Assembly: GCF_002979975.1 (NCBI RefSeq)
Contig: NZ_PCQD01000004.1
Location: 316,486 to 380,485 of the forward strand
Source: Pseudomonas sp. MYb185
Lineage (GTDB): Bacteria > Pseudomonadota > Gammaproteobacteria > Pseudomonadales > Pseudomonadaceae
DNA length: 64,000 bases
Direction of reading: 5' to 3'
Below are positions 1-9,324 of this stretch, in pieces (the first letter of the stretch is position 1; each line of letters opens with the position of its first letter). A program made the position numbers and the translations under genes. The notes below the pieces were generated by a model, which did no database searches, was not told where the DNA came from, and saw only the letters and a list, made by a program, of their open reading frames with translations.

Positions 1-1
1 G

Positions 2-1234
2 GCCTTCATCGATGGCGATATCGATCGGCTACGCACCGGCCAGACGCTGACGCTGCCCACCGCGCAGCAGGTCGGTGCGTCACCGGCAGCCGCATCCGCG
101 GGGCAGACGACGCCAGGCAGCACCAGGCTCGCAGCGGTCACGCCGGATGCGGCGCCGGCAACTGCCTTGCCGGATCAGCAGGATCGCCTGCGTATCGAAG
201 AACCCCTGCTGCAGGCCACGGCACTGGAAAATGAGGAACTGAAGAATCGCCTGGGCGTGCTGGAGTCGCGTTTCAATACTCTATTGACCGAGCTCGATGC
301 CCGTGACCGACAGATTGCCAGCCTGCAGGCTGAGCTCGATGTGATGCGTCGGGCGCGCGATGCGCAGCTGCAGCTGGCAGCTGCGGCGCCCCAAACTGAG
401 GTGGGGGAGGCCGACCGGTTCTCCGTAGCGCCGCCACAGGCAGGCGTGATGGCGGCCAGCAGCGACAGCCCAGTGGTTGCCGGCGCGCTCCAGAGCAGCA
501 TGTCCGCAGCGGAAGCCGCACCGGCCGCGGGTGAGCCGCGCAGCTCGATCATGAACTGGTGGCCGGCGTTGCTGGCATTGCTGGTCGTCCTGGCCGGGGC
601 CATTCTCCTGCGGCTGCGCCGTGGCCTGGAGACAGAGCTGGTGGTTCCTGTTGCCAGCCCGGCGCCACAGCCGGTTACCATCCCCGGCAGCAAGACCGCT
701 GATCCACTGGAAGGCGTGGAGCTGTACATCACCTATGGCCGGTTGGTTGAGGCGCGGGACATGCTCGACAAGGCCATCAGTGCCGAGCCCCAGCGTGTCG
801 ATCTGCGTCAGCGCCAACTGGCGGTACTGGCCGAGCTGGGGGACGCGGTGGCCTTTGCCGAGCAGCAGGCGGTGGTGCTGGAGCTGGGTGGTGACCGGGC
901 CCGGGTCGATCAACTGAAGGCGCGCTTCCCGCAGCTGGAACAGGTCCGGACCAGGCAGCAGGCTCAGGTCGAGCCGGTGCAGGAGCCGTCGGTGGCCATA
1001 CCGGATGAGGCTGCGGATGTCGCTGCGCTGGATCTGGACAGTTTCGATCTGGATGCGGACTGGGATCTGATCGAGCAACTGGATAGCGACAATACCAAGC
1101 GCCATGTTGGCGGTGAACCTGCGGTGGAGGAACCGTTCGAGAGCAATCTCAATGACTTTCCCGAGGTTGGGGAGCTGGACGAGGCGTTCGCCGGCCATTT
1201 CACCCCGTCAGCGGACTCCCGCGGCAGCAATTGA
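2..1234 (+). CDS. FimV-like LysM/TPR membrane protein (5' truncated)
   Basis: The reading frame is open from base 2, so the true start lies left of the window. The first residues visible (AFIDGDIDRLRTGQTLTLP) look like the end of a FimV-type LysM segment. A coiled-coil stretch follows (about residues 75-125 of the visible part, rich in E, L and R), then one membrane span (WWPALLALLVVLAGAILL). The cytoplasmic tail holds a TPR-like unit (ELYITYGRLVEARDMLDKAI) and an acidic C-terminus. FimV/HubP-family proteins are inner-membrane polar organisers that bind peptidoglycan and support type IV pili and twitching. The C-terminal part is shorter than in full-length FimV, so this may be a FimV-family paralogue rather than fimV itself. 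The gene converges on the lon-type gene across a hairpin. Confidence 0.75.
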   Translation, partial: AFIDGDIDRLRTGQTLTLPTAQQVGASPAAASAGQTTPGSTRLAAVTPDAAPATALPDQQDRLRIEEPLLQATALENEELKNRLGVLESRFNTLLTELDARDRQIASLQAELDVMRRARDAQLQLAAAAPQTEVGEADRFSVAPPQAGVMAASSDSPVVAGALQSSMSAAEAAPAAGEPRSSIMNWWPALLALLVVLAGAILLRLRRGLETELVVPVASPAPQPVTIPGSKTADPLEGVELYITYGRLVEARDMLDKAISAEPQRVDLRQRQLAVLAELGDAVAFAEQQAVVLELGGDRARVDQLKARFPQLEQVRTRQQAQVEPVQEPSVAIPDEAADVAALDLDSFDLDADWDLIEQLDSDNTKRHVGGEPAVEEPFESNLNDFPEVGELDEAFAGHFTPSADSRGSN

Positions 1235-1243
1235 TGGCTATTG

Positions 1244-1279
1244 GGGAAAATACGAGGGCGGCCTGCGGGCCGCCCTCGT
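1244..1279 (-). terminator. Hairpin terminator of the Lon-type gene
   Basis: A perfect 12-bp stem (1252-1263 with 1268-1279) encloses the loop TGCG. On the minus strand it is followed by TATTTTCCCC, so it fits an intrinsic terminator for the minus-strand protease gene. On the plus strand no T-run follows, so it may serve the FimV-like gene only weakly. Confidence 0.75.
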
Positions 1280-1283
1280 GCGT

Positions 1284-3683
1284 TCAGGCGAACAGCACCT
1301 TGGCTACATCGCCGTAGCGCGAAGCGAAATGGATGGTCATGCCCTGTTTCAGGTAGTCGGGCAATTCCTCGTAGTCGCCGCGGTTGGCTTCCGGCAGGAT
1401 CAGCTCGAAGATCGATTGGCGCCGTGCGGCGATCACTTTCTCGCGTATACCGCCCACCGGTAGAACCTGGCCGGTGAGGGTGATCTCGCCGGTCATGGCG
1501 ATGCCTGGCTTCGGCGCCTGGTTGCGCGCCAGCGACAGCAGCGCACTGGCCATGGTGACCCCGGCGCTGGGACCATCCTTGGGCGTGGCGCCCTCCGGCA
1601 CATGCATGTGCACGAAGGCCTCGTCGAAGAACCGGGTGTCGGCCTTGAAGTCCTTGAGGTGGGCGCAGATGTAGCTGTAGGCGATTTCTGCCGACTCCTT
1701 CATCACTTCACCCAGCTTGCCAGTGAGCTTGAAGCCGCGATTGAGCGTATGCACGCGGTTGACCTCGATCGGCAGGGTCGCCCCACCCATGGATGTCCAG
1801 GCCAGTCCGGTGATCACACCGACGCCCTTGAGGGTCTTCTCGGTACGAAATGCCGGCGCGCCGAGCAGTTCGGGCAGGTTCTCCGGCTTGATGCCCAGCT
1901 TCTGGTCTGGCTCCTGCAGCAGCTTCATTACCGATTTACGTATCAGCTTGGCCAGTTGCTTCTCCAGGTTGCGCACCCCGGCCTCCCGGGCATAGCCCTC
2001 GATCACCTGACGCAGGGCGCGGTCGGTGATGCGCAGCTGGCTCTTGCGCAAACCGGCACGCTCCAGTTGGCGTGGCCACAGGTGGTGCTTGGCGATGGCC
2101 AGTTTTTCCTCGGCGATGTAGCCTGACAGGCGGATTACATCCATGCGGTCGAGCAATGGGCCGGGGATGCTGTCCAGGGTATTGGCGGTACAGATGAACA
2201 GCACCTTGGACAGATCCAGGCGCAGATCCAGGTAATGGTCGAGGAACTGGCTGTTCTGCTCCGGATCCAGCGTTTCCAGCAGGGCCGATGCCGGGTCGCC
2301 CTGGTGACTGCTGCCGAGTTTGTCGATCTCGTCGAGCATGATCACCGGGTTCATCACCTTGACCTCCTTGAGGGCCTGGACGAACTTGCCCGGCATGGCG
2401 CCGATATAGGTGCGCCGGTGGCCCTTGATCTCCGCCTCGTCACGCATGCCGCCGACACTGAAGCGGAAGAACGGGCGCCCCAGGCTCTCGGCGATGGAGT
2501 GGCCGATACTGGTCTTGCCCACGCCAGGTGGGCCGACCAGCAGGATGATCGAGCCGCCGACCGAGCCCTTGAAGGTACCCAGGGCGAGGAACTCCAGAAT
2601 GCGCTGTTTGACGTCCTCCAGACCGTCATGATCGCGGTCGAGAATGCGACGGGCGCGTTGGATGTCGAGCTTGTCCGAATGGGTCAGGCCCCAGGGCATC
2701 GCCGTGGCCCAATCCAGGTAGTTGCGGGTGACGGCGTACTCGGGGGAGCCGGTTTCCAGGATCGACAGCTTGTTGAGCTCCTCGTCGATCTTGCTCTGTG
2801 CCGCCTCGGGTAGCTGCTTGCCGACCAGGCGCTCGCGAAACTGCTCGATGTCAGCGGTGCGGTCGTCCTTGGACAGGCCCAGTTCCTTCTGAATGACCTT
2901 CAGTTGCTCCTTGAGGAAGAACTTGCGCTGCTGCTCGCTGATGGTGCGGTTGACCTCGGCGCTGATCTCGCCCTGCAGACGGGCCACGTCGATTTCCTGC
3001 TTGAGCAGTACCAGCACTTTCTGCATGCGTCGCAGCACCGGAATGGTGTCGAGCACATCCTGCAGTTCGCTGCCCTTGGCCGAGGTCAGCGCGGCGGCGA
3101 AATCCGACAGCGGGGAAGGCTGGTTCGGATTGAACCGGTTCAGATAATTCTTCAGCTCCTCGCTGTACAGCGGGTTCAGTGGCAACAGCTCCTTGATCGA
3201 GTTGATCAGCGCCATGGCGTAGGCGCGTACCTCGTCACGCTCGTCGCTGGGGGACTCGGGGTACTCGACCTCCACCAGATAGGGCGGTTTGCGGCTCAGC
3301 CAGTGGCTGATGCGTACCCGGGTGAGTCCCTGGGCGATGAACTGGATCTTGCCATCCTCCCTCACTGCCTGGTGGATCTTCACCGCGCAGCCGGTCTTCG
3401 GTAATTGCGCCGGATCCAGTTCGCCGCTGTCTGGCAACGGCGTATCTACCCAGAACAGCGACAGGGCGTGATGCGGGGTGTTGGCGACCCGCTCGATGGT
3501 CTCCGACCACGGCTGCTCATTCACCACTACCGGCATGACCTGGGCGGGGAAAAACGGGCGATTGTTGATGGGCAGCAGATACAGTTTTTCCGGCAGCCGC
3601 TGGCTGGGAAGCACCAGCCCGGTTCCGGGTTGGCCGGTCCGGTCCTGCTCAATGTAGTCCGGCACGGCGTCGTGATCAGTCAT
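1284..3683 (-). CDS. asrA: ATP-dependent Lon-type protease (AsrA-like, second Lon)
   Basis: 799 residues with the full Lon layout: N-terminal LON substrate domain (about 30-230), AAA+ module with Walker A GPPGVGKT (384-391) and Walker B IMLDEIDK, and a C-terminal Ser-Lys protease domain with Ser706 in DGPSAG and Lys749 in GIREKV. Lon proteases unfold and degrade misfolded and regulatory proteins in the cytoplasm. The N-terminus (KLYLLPINNRPFFPAQVMPVVV) resembles the Pseudomonas AsrA/second-Lon type, not the classical Lon encoded beside clpXP. AsrA is linked to heat-shock control and aminoglycoside response in P. aeruginosa. Start: ATG at 3683 with AAGG about 10 nt upstream. The gene symbol rests on resemblance only; the Lon family call is firm. 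Confidence 0.9.
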   Translation of the reverse strand: MTDHDAVPDYIEQDRTGQPGTGLVLPSQRLPEKLYLLPINNRPFFPAQVMPVVVNEQPWSETIERVANTPHHALSLFWVDTPLPDSGELDPAQLPKTGCAVKIHQAVREDGKIQFIAQGLTRVRISHWLSRKPPYLVEVEYPESPSDERDEVRAYAMALINSIKELLPLNPLYSEELKNYLNRFNPNQPSPLSDFAAALTSAKGSELQDVLDTIPVLRRMQKVLVLLKQEIDVARLQGEISAEVNRTISEQQRKFFLKEQLKVIQKELGLSKDDRTADIEQFRERLVGKQLPEAAQSKIDEELNKLSILETGSPEYAVTRNYLDWATAMPWGLTHSDKLDIQRARRILDRDHDGLEDVKQRILEFLALGTFKGSVGGSIILLVGPPGVGKTSIGHSIAESLGRPFFRFSVGGMRDEAEIKGHRRTYIGAMPGKFVQALKEVKVMNPVIMLDEIDKLGSSHQGDPASALLETLDPEQNSQFLDHYLDLRLDLSKVLFICTANTLDSIPGPLLDRMDVIRLSGYIAEEKLAIAKHHLWPRQLERAGLRKSQLRITDRALRQVIEGYAREAGVRNLEKQLAKLIRKSVMKLLQEPDQKLGIKPENLPELLGAPAFRTEKTLKGVGVITGLAWTSMGGATLPIEVNRVHTLNRGFKLTGKLGEVMKESAEIAYSYICAHLKDFKADTRFFDEAFVHMHVPEGATPKDGPSAGVTMASALLSLARNQAPKPGIAMTGEITLTGQVLPVGGIREKVIAARRQSIFELILPEANRGDYEELPDYLKQGMTIHFASRYGDVAKVLFA

Positions 3684-3772
3684 GAAGCACCCTTTGTGTG
3701 AACTGTCGTATATACCAAGGTGGTGCCTGCGATGGGGGATTTCAATGGCTGAGACAGCGGCGGGCCGGCTGG

Positions 3773-5794
3773 CTACTGTGGTTGGCCGTGATCTCCGATG
3801 ACTGCCAGCAGGAAACTGTACTCTTCGGCCAGCTCCTTCATCGACTGGTAGCGGCCGCTGGCGCCGCCGTGCCCGGCACTCATCTGGGTGCGCAACAGCA
3901 GCGGACGGTCATCGGTCTTGCTGTGGCGCAACTTGGCCACCCATTTGGCCGCCTCCCAGTACTGCACACGCATGTCGTGATAGCCGCTGGTCACGAACAT
4001 CGCCGGGTAGGCCTGCTCGCGCACTTGCTCATAGGGCGCATAGGCCCTGATTCGTTCGGCCACTGCCGGCTCGTTCGGGTCGCCCCATTCCTCGTACTCG
4101 CCGATGGTCAGCGGCAGAGAGGGGTTATTCATGGTGTTCCACACATCGACGAAGGGCACGTCGGCGACCGCGGCGGCGAACAGCTCGGGCCGCTGGTTGA
4201 TGACGTTGCCGATCAGCAGGCCACCGGCGCTGCCGCCGGCAATCACCAGCTTGCTGCTGTCGGTGTACTGCTGGTCGATCAGGTGCTCGGCGCAGGCGAT
4301 GAAATCGTTGAAGGTGTTGCTCTTGTGCTGCAGCTTGCCTTGCTGGTACCAGGCCTCGCCCATGTCCGCGCCGCCGCGCACATGGGCGATGGCGAACACC
4401 CAGCCACGGTCGAGCAATGACAGGCGCGCATGGGAGAACCAGGGGTCCATGCTGGCGCCATAGGCGCCGTAGCCATACAGGTAGAGCGGGGCGGGCGAAG
4501 CCAGGGCCGTCGGCCGCCCGACCAGGCTGATGGGGATGCGCGTGCCGTCCGCGGCGCTGGCCCATTCGCGGCGCACCTCATAGTCGTCGGCATCGAAGTG
4601 CCCCTCGACCGGGGTCTGCTTGAGAATGCTCTGGGTGCCGCTGGCCAGGTGCAGGGCACGCACCTGGGCAGGGCGGTTGAGCGATTCGTAACGCAGGCGG
4701 ATGTGCTCGCTGACATATTCCTCTCCACCTTGCACGTGCAGGCTGTAAACCGCATCGGGCATGCTCACCTCATAGGCATCGCCATTGACCGGGTGTACCT
4801 CGAGTCGGGTCAGTCCTGCCTCGCGGTAATGCAGCAGCAGGCCATGCTGTTGCACGCTGAAATGTTCCAGCGTGCGCTGCGGGTCCACATCGATCAGCAG
4901 TTCCCAGTGCGGTCGCAACGGGTGACATGGGTCGGTGCGGTACAGGGCGAAGTTCTCACCGCGGTCGTTGCTGCGGATCAGCAGGCCCTGGGGGCCATGG
5001 TCGACATGGTATTCGTGGCCGCTGCTGCGGCGGCTGAGCAGTTGCCAGTCCGCCGCCGGCTGATCGGCTGAGACCACGCGTACCTCGCTGGTGTTCTTGC
5101 TGTCGCTGGCCAGGATCAGCCACTGTTCCGAGCTGCTACGGTAGGCATGCAGATAGAAGCGCTGGTCGGCCTCGTGATAGACACGCACCGGCGGGGTACC
5201 CAGTTGCAGGCGCCAGAGCGTGGCCGGGCGTGAGGCCTCGTCCATGCTGATGGCAAACAGGGTGACGCTGTCGTTGGCCCACACCAGACTGCCGTCGGCC
5301 TGATCCAGTGGCAACTCGCTGATATTGCCGCTGGCCAGATGCTTGAGATACAGGCAGTACACTTCATCGCCCTGGCGGTCGAGGCTGTAGGCCAGCCACT
5401 GATGGTCGGGACTGATGGCAAAGTCGCCGAGCTGCAGAAAGCCGTCGCCGGCCAGCTCGTTCATGTCCAGCAACAATTCCTCGTGGTCTGGATCGGTCTC
5501 GAGGCTGCCATCCTCCGGCCGCGGGCAGCGATAGGAGCGCGGATACTCGGCGCCGGCTTCGGTACGCTGGTAATACAGCCATGGTCCCCACACAGCGGGC
5601 AGCGACAGATCGGTTTCGCGGATACGTCCACGGATTTCCTCGAACAGCAGTGCCCGCTGGTCATTGTGACTGCTCAGCCATTGTTCGGTATGGCTGTTTT
5701 CAGCATTCAGGTGGCTGATCACTTCGTCGCGGTCGCGCTGTTCCAGCCAGGCATAGGGATCAGGCGTCGCATCACGGCGAGTTGATGGGGGCAT
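3773..5794 (-). CDS. ptrB: Oligopeptidase B (S9A serine peptidase)
   Basis: 673 residues, usual for oligopeptidase B, a cytosolic enzyme that cuts short peptides after Arg or Lys. The N-terminal half is the beta-propeller that gates access. The C-terminal alpha/beta hydrolase domain carries the nucleophile Ser522 in GGSAGG, Asp607 in YHDMRV and His642 in AGHGG. The LPLTIGEYEEWGDP stretch is typical of the PtrB branch. The ATG at 5794 is preceded by GGAG at a good distance. It stands alone, divergent from the small membrane protein gene. Confidence 0.93.
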   Translation of the reverse strand: MPPSTRRDATPDPYAWLEQRDRDEVISHLNAENSHTEQWLSSHNDQRALLFEEIRGRIRETDLSLPAVWGPWLYYQRTEAGAEYPRSYRCPRPEDGSLETDPDHEELLLDMNELAGDGFLQLGDFAISPDHQWLAYSLDRQGDEVYCLYLKHLASGNISELPLDQADGSLVWANDSVTLFAISMDEASRPATLWRLQLGTPPVRVYHEADQRFYLHAYRSSSEQWLILASDSKNTSEVRVVSADQPAADWQLLSRRSSGHEYHVDHGPQGLLIRSNDRGENFALYRTDPCHPLRPHWELLIDVDPQRTLEHFSVQQHGLLLHYREAGLTRLEVHPVNGDAYEVSMPDAVYSLHVQGGEEYVSEHIRLRYESLNRPAQVRALHLASGTQSILKQTPVEGHFDADDYEVRREWASAADGTRIPISLVGRPTALASPAPLYLYGYGAYGASMDPWFSHARLSLLDRGWVFAIAHVRGGADMGEAWYQQGKLQHKSNTFNDFIACAEHLIDQQYTDSSKLVIAGGSAGGLLIGNVINQRPELFAAAVADVPFVDVWNTMNNPSLPLTIGEYEEWGDPNEPAVAERIRAYAPYEQVREQAYPAMFVTSGYHDMRVQYWEAAKWVAKLRHSKTDDRPLLLRTQMSAGHGGASGRYQSMKELAEEYSFLLAVIGDHGQPQ

Positions 5795-5860
5795 GGTTGT
5801 AGGACTCCAGGGACAAAAAAGTTATTATAGCCGCTCGTTCATTGGCAACCGGGCACCAGC

Positions 5861-6226
5861 ATGTTCAACGAGGCGGAATACCAGACAGTGTGGATGATTT
5901 ACCTTGCCGCTGCAGCCTGCTGCTGGTTGGTCTGGACACAGTTGACCCGCTGGGTCGGGTGGTGGTTCATTCGGGAGCCGCTGTGGCTGGTGATGGCGGT
6001 GATCCTGTTCACCCCGGCGCAGATCGATCCACTCGAACCGTGGCTGGCACCAGCGGTGATCGGTTTGGCGTTGGATACGCTGCTGGGTAGCGGAGAGAAT
6101 GCCGGCAAGTTGCTGGGCGAGCTGGTCCTGGTGATGGCGCTGGCTGCGCTGGCCTACATCGGTTTTGCCTGCCTGCGCCTGGGTTGGCGGCACTGGCGGA
6201 GCGGCCGGAGCAGCTCCGCGGCCTGA
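5861..6226 (+). CDS. Small conserved inner-membrane protein
   Basis: 121 residues with three or four hydrophobic segments (about 10-30, 40-52, 62-75 and 85-108) and a basic, Ser-rich C-terminus, so an inner-membrane protein with a cytoplasmic tail is likely. I see no catalytic motif. A similar small membrane protein sits next to the ptrB gene in other Pseudomonas, as far as I recall, so the pair may be a conserved neighbourhood. Function unknown. The start ATG at 5861 lacks a strong ribosome binding site. Confidence 0.7.
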   Translation: MFNEAEYQTVWMIYLAAAACCWLVWTQLTRWVGWWFIREPLWLVMAVILFTPAQIDPLEPWLAPAVIGLALDTLLGSGENAGKLLGELVLVMALAALAYIGFACLRLGWRHWRSGRSSSAA

Positions 6227-6233
6227 ACGGGTC

Positions 6234-6812
6234 TTACTCTTCGTTCTTTTGTTCGTACATGATGCGCGCCAGGCGCATGATCTGCTCCTGGAACTCGGTC
6301 CGCTGGCTATCGGTCATTGGGCAGATGCCGACCTGCTCGAACAGGCGGTAGCCGCGCACCGAGAAGAACAGCACGGCGGCCTGAGCCAGCCCCAGTGGTG
6401 ATTTCTCGAGAATGTCGAACAGCCCCTGGACATCGTCCGAGGTGGTCTGCAGCAGCGCCGGGTTGCTCGCCGCAGCGGCGAAGATCGCCGAGTCCAGGTT
6501 CTTCTCCTCGGTGGACTCGCTCATGTTGCTCAGTAGCAATGCCTTGAGTTCGCGCATGGGCTCATCGGGCAGAACGCTTTCATAGGCACCCCAGCGCACG
6601 CGAAAGCGCTCCAGGCGATGTTCGATCATCGCTGTCAGCAATGCTTCACGGTTGGGGAACAGGGTGCTCAGGGTGGCTTCATCAACGCCGGTGCGCTCGC
6701 TCAGGGTGGCGAAGGTCAGCTGGGAAGCACCCAGTTCGCTGACGATGGCTTCCGCGGCGCGGAACAGGCTCAGGTGAAGTGAATTGCTCTGTTTCTGGTT
6801 GGTGCTGTCCAC
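6234..6812 (-). CDS. TetR-family transcriptional regulator
   Basis: The helix-turn-helix segment (FATLSERTGVDEATLSTLFPNREALLTAMI) is typical of TetR regulators; the rest is an all-alpha effector domain of unknown ligand. I chose the GTG at 6812 (192 residues) because GAGG lies 8 nt upstream and it puts the HTH near the N-terminus as usual; the frame is open further upstream to 6971, but that extension (PARGKNHSPAPPRRRTL) does not look like protein of this family. It stands between a small membrane gene on the other strand and the cold-shock gene. Target genes cannot be told from the sequence. Confidence 0.8.
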   Translation of the reverse strand: MDSTNQKQSNSLHLSLFRAAEAIVSELGASQLTFATLSERTGVDEATLSTLFPNREALLTAMIEHRLERFRVRWGAYESVLPDEPMRELKALLLSNMSESTEEKNLDSAIFAAAASNPALLQTTSDDVQGLFDILEKSPLGLAQAAVLFFSVRGYRLFEQVGICPMTDSQRTEFQEQIMRLARIMYEQKNEE

Positions 6813-6970
6813 TGCGAGAACCTCATGATCTGGACGTCTGGATAGAGGTTGCGAACAGAATGGATGGAATGACTCTGTCGCCCTCGGGTCATTGCAGCAT
6901 AGGGTACGACGTCGGGGCGGTGCAGGCGAGTGATTTTTGCCCCGGGCGGGCTGGGAGGAGGACAGATACA

Positions 6971-6998
6971 AGAAAACCCGGCCGAGGCCGGGTTTTCT
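6971..6998 (-). terminator. Strong intrinsic terminator after the cold-shock gene
   Basis: A 13-bp perfect inverted repeat (6971-6983 with 6986-6998) has a GGCC-rich core and flanking AAAA/TTTT. It lies 17 bp past the stop codon of the cold-shock gene on the minus strand. Confidence 0.85.
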
Positions 6999-7014
6999 GT
7001 TCAGACATCAAGGA

Positions 7015-7221
7015 TTAGTTGATGATCTGAATGTTCGCAGCTTGCTTGCCCTTAGGACCAGTAGTGATGTCGAAGGACACCTTCTGGTTCTCGGCAAGGG
7101 ATTTGAAGCCCTGAACCTTGATTTCGGAGAAGTGGGCGAACAGATCGTCACCGCCGCCGTCCGGAGTAATGAAGCCGAAGCCTTTGGTGTCGTTGAACCA
7201 CTTAACTGTACCAGTTGCCAT
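7015..7221 (-). CDS. Cold-shock protein (CspA/CapB family)
   Basis: 68 residues, a single cold-shock OB-fold domain. The nucleic-acid binding motifs RNP1 (KGFGFI) and RNP2 (DLFAHF) are both intact. Such proteins bind single-stranded RNA or DNA and melt RNA structure. AGGA lies about 10 nt upstream of the ATG. An AT-rich leader and promoter region of about 270 bp precedes it, as is common for csp genes. Which paralogue it is (CspA, CapB and others) cannot be decided from one gene. Confidence 0.95.
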   Translation of the reverse strand: MATGTVKWFNDTKGFGFITPDGGGDDLFAHFSEIKVQGFKSLAENQKVSFDITTGPKGKQAANIQIIN

Positions 7222-7476
7222 TTCAGATAATTCCTATCAAATTGAAATACTTGAGCAATGCTCAATTAAAGCGTGGGAATCAAAGATTGCGAGAATGACA
7301 AACTTACGTACTGAAAGTGCGCTTGCAGCCTACTACTCTATCTCTTGAAAACCTACGCGCCCACTTTGCCCCGTAATACCGATCAAGTCAAGTTAATACT
7401 TTTATCGATGCCGGAGCTAAACGAACGAAATTCAGTATACGTCAGTTTGCGGAAATAGCACGCCTTTCGTCGGATA
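7222..7476 (-). promoter_or_regulatory. AT-rich leader/promoter region of the cold-shock gene
   Basis: This stretch is clearly richer in A and T than the surrounding DNA. Close to the start codon it can form a 6-bp hairpin (TTGAGC 7251-7256 with GCTCAA 7260-7265), about 30-45 nt upstream of the ATG on the minus strand. Long structured leaders control csp mRNA stability and translation in other bacteria. I could not fix a -35/-10 pair with confidence. Confidence 0.5.
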
Positions 7477-7501
7477 ATTTTAAAGGCCCGTTTTCAGGCC
7501 T
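7477..7501 (-). terminator. Terminator overlapping the aceK stop codon
   Basis: On the minus strand AGGCC and GGCCT (7497-7501 with 7484-7488) form a short stem whose loop contains the aceK stop codon, followed by TTTAAAATT. The stem is only 5 bp, so termination strength is uncertain. Confidence 0.5.
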
Positions 7502-9239
7502 CGACAGCCTTGTCCTGCAGGCGATGGTAGGGGTACACGTCGATCACCTTGCCGTCGCGGATTTGCTGCTGTAGCCCCTTCCAGTAGTCCGCATCGAACA
7601 GCTCGCCGTGCATCTGCGCGAACAGTCGGCGCTGGCGTACGTCGGCGAACAGAAACACCGGGAACTCCTCGGGAAATACATCGTTCGGTCCGACCGAATA
7701 CCAGGGCTCGGAAGCCATTTCCTGTTCCGGATACATGGCCTCCGGTATATGGCGGAAGTTGACTTCGGTCAGGTAGCTGATCTCATCGTAGTCATAGAAC
7801 ACCACCCGGCCATGGCGGGTGACACCGAAGTTCTTCAACAGCATGTCACCGGGGAAGATGTTGGCTGCCGCCAGTTGCTTGATTGCCAGGCCGTAGTCCA
7901 GCAGTGCCTCGCGGGTCTGGGACTCGCTGGCGGTCTCCAGGTAGATGTTCAAGGGCGTCATGCGCCGCTCGGTCCAGCATTGGCGAATCAGCACGCTGTC
8001 GCCCTGCAGTTCCACCATGGACGGTGCCACCTCAAGCAGCTCCTGCAGGCACTCGGGCTCGAAACTGTCACGGGCGAAGCGGAAGTCGGCGAAATCCTGA
8101 GTATCGGCCATACGCCCGACGCGGTCATGGCGTTTCACCAGGCGATATTTTTCGATCACCGTGGCGCGGCTGACATGCTTGGATGGCGCGAACCTGTCCT
8201 TGATGATCTTGAATACGGTATTGAAGCCCGGCAGGGTGAATACGGTCATGACCATGCCGCGTACGCCTGCGGCCATGACGAACCTGTCCTCGGGATTGCG
8301 TGCCATGTAGTCGATCAGCGCACGGTAGAACTCGGACTTGCCCTGCTTGTAGAAGCCCAGGGCGGTGTAGAGCTCGGCAATCTGCTTGCTGGGCAGCAGG
8401 CGCTTGAGAAAGCCGATCATCTCCGCCGGCACGACGACATCGACCATGAAGTAGGAGCGGGTGAAGGAAAAGATGATGGAGACTTCCGACTCATCGGTGA
8501 TCAGGGTATCGACGCTGATACCTTCATTATCCTTGTGCACCAGGGCCAGCACGAAAGGCCACTGCTCGCCCTGGCTCAGCACCCGGCCCACCAGATAGGC
8601 ACCCTTGTTGCGATAGAACACCGGCTGGATCAGTTCCACGGTGAGCCCGTGATCCAGCTGTGCCCAATCCGGCAGGCCCTGCCGCAGACACTGGACGATC
8701 AGCTGGCAATCACGTTCGAAATCCGCCCAGGGTGCATCGAAGGCATATTCGTCGAGGACCTGACGGGCCAGGCTGGTCAGGCAGCCACCGGAAATGAAAC
8801 CACGGGTCAGTTGCACCCGCGACGGCTTGCGTACCGGCGGCCTGGTGCTGTGCACGAACATGGTGCGATCACTGATCTGGTCATGCCGGTGCATCTTGAA
8901 GAACACCGAGTTGAACCAGGTTTCCGCCAGGTCGTCGTCAAAACGATCCTCAATCAGCTCTATATAGGCATGCTTGATCGCTGGCCAGCGGTCGGCATCG
9001 AGAATGTCGCGGCATTGCGGGTCGGCTGACAGCCGGTGCTTGGTCTCGTAGATGCGTTCGTCATACAGGTTGATGCGGGCAGTGGAGGTTTCCTGTATTT
9101 CCGTCCACTGAGCCTGTTCGAACCGGGCGCGGGCGCCCTGGGTCAGATCGCGGAATGTCGTACGGTAGTCTTCGAAGGCATCCAGCAGGCGTTGGGCAAC
9201 GTGCGCGGCGGTATCGGGCATGGGGGCAACCTGTAGCAT
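7494..9239 (-). CDS. aceK: Isocitrate dehydrogenase kinase/phosphatase
   Basis: 581 residues, the usual AceK length. AceK phosphorylates isocitrate dehydrogenase when cells grow on acetate or fatty acids, sending carbon into the glyoxylate shunt, and reverses this with the same active site. Family stretches include [38 protein letters not shown] (nucleotide-binding part, about residue 320) and [11 protein letters not shown] near the C-terminus. Two starts are possible: ATG 9239 (chosen, sequence MLQVAP resembles Pseudomonas AceK starts) and ATG 9221, which has a slightly better upstream AGG. The gene stands alone, not with aceA/aceB as in enterics. Confidence 0.93.
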   Translation of the reverse strand: MLQVAPMPDTAAHVAQRLLDAFEDYRTTFRDLTQGARARFEQAQWTEIQETSTARINLYDERIYETKHRLSADPQCRDILDADRWPAIKHAYIELIEDRFDDDLAETWFNSVFFKMHRHDQISDRTMFVHSTRPPVRKPSRVQLTRGFISGGCLTSLARQVLDEYAFDAPWADFERDCQLIVQCLRQGLPDWAQLDHGLTVELIQPVFYRNKGAYLVGRVLSQGEQWPFVLALVHKDNEGISVDTLITDESEVSIIFSFTRSYFMVDVVVPAEMIGFLKRLLPSKQIAELYTALGFYKQGKSEFYRALIDYMARNPEDRFVMAAGVRGMVMTVFTLPGFNTVFKIIKDRFAPSKHVSRATVIEKYRLVKRHDRVGRMADTQDFADFRFARDSFEPECLQELLEVAPSMVELQGDSVLIRQCWTERRMTPLNIYLETASESQTREALLDYGLAIKQLAAANIFPGDMLLKNFGVTRHGRVVFYDYDEISYLTEVNFRHIPEAMYPEQEMASEPWYSVGPNDVFPEEFPVFLFADVRQRRLFAQMHGELFDADYWKGLQQQIRDGKVIDVYPYHRLQDKAVEA

Positions 9240-9283
9240 ATCGGGTGTGCTCAGGATAGCCAGTCAGAGAGGATGACGGAAGT

Positions 9284-9314
9284 GCCAGTACCGACCAGGC
9301 GGGTCGGTACTGGC
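9284..9314 (-). terminator. Hairpin downstream of cysK
   Basis: A perfect 13-bp stem (9284-9296 with 9302-9314) and loop AGGCG lie 11 bp past the cysK stop. On the minus strand it is followed by TTCCG, so the T-run is poor; it may act as a terminator or as a 3'-end stabiliser. Confidence 0.6.
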
Positions 9315-9324
9315 GGTTGGACCC

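Noticed and set aside
6813-6971. N-terminal extension of the TetR regulator up to 6971
   Set aside because: The extra 53 residues lack family similarity; a GTG at 6812 has a good ribosome binding site.
7608-9029. Long open frame (473 codons) opposite aceK
   Set aside because: Same reason: complete antisense overlap with a well-conserved enzyme and no protein-family features.
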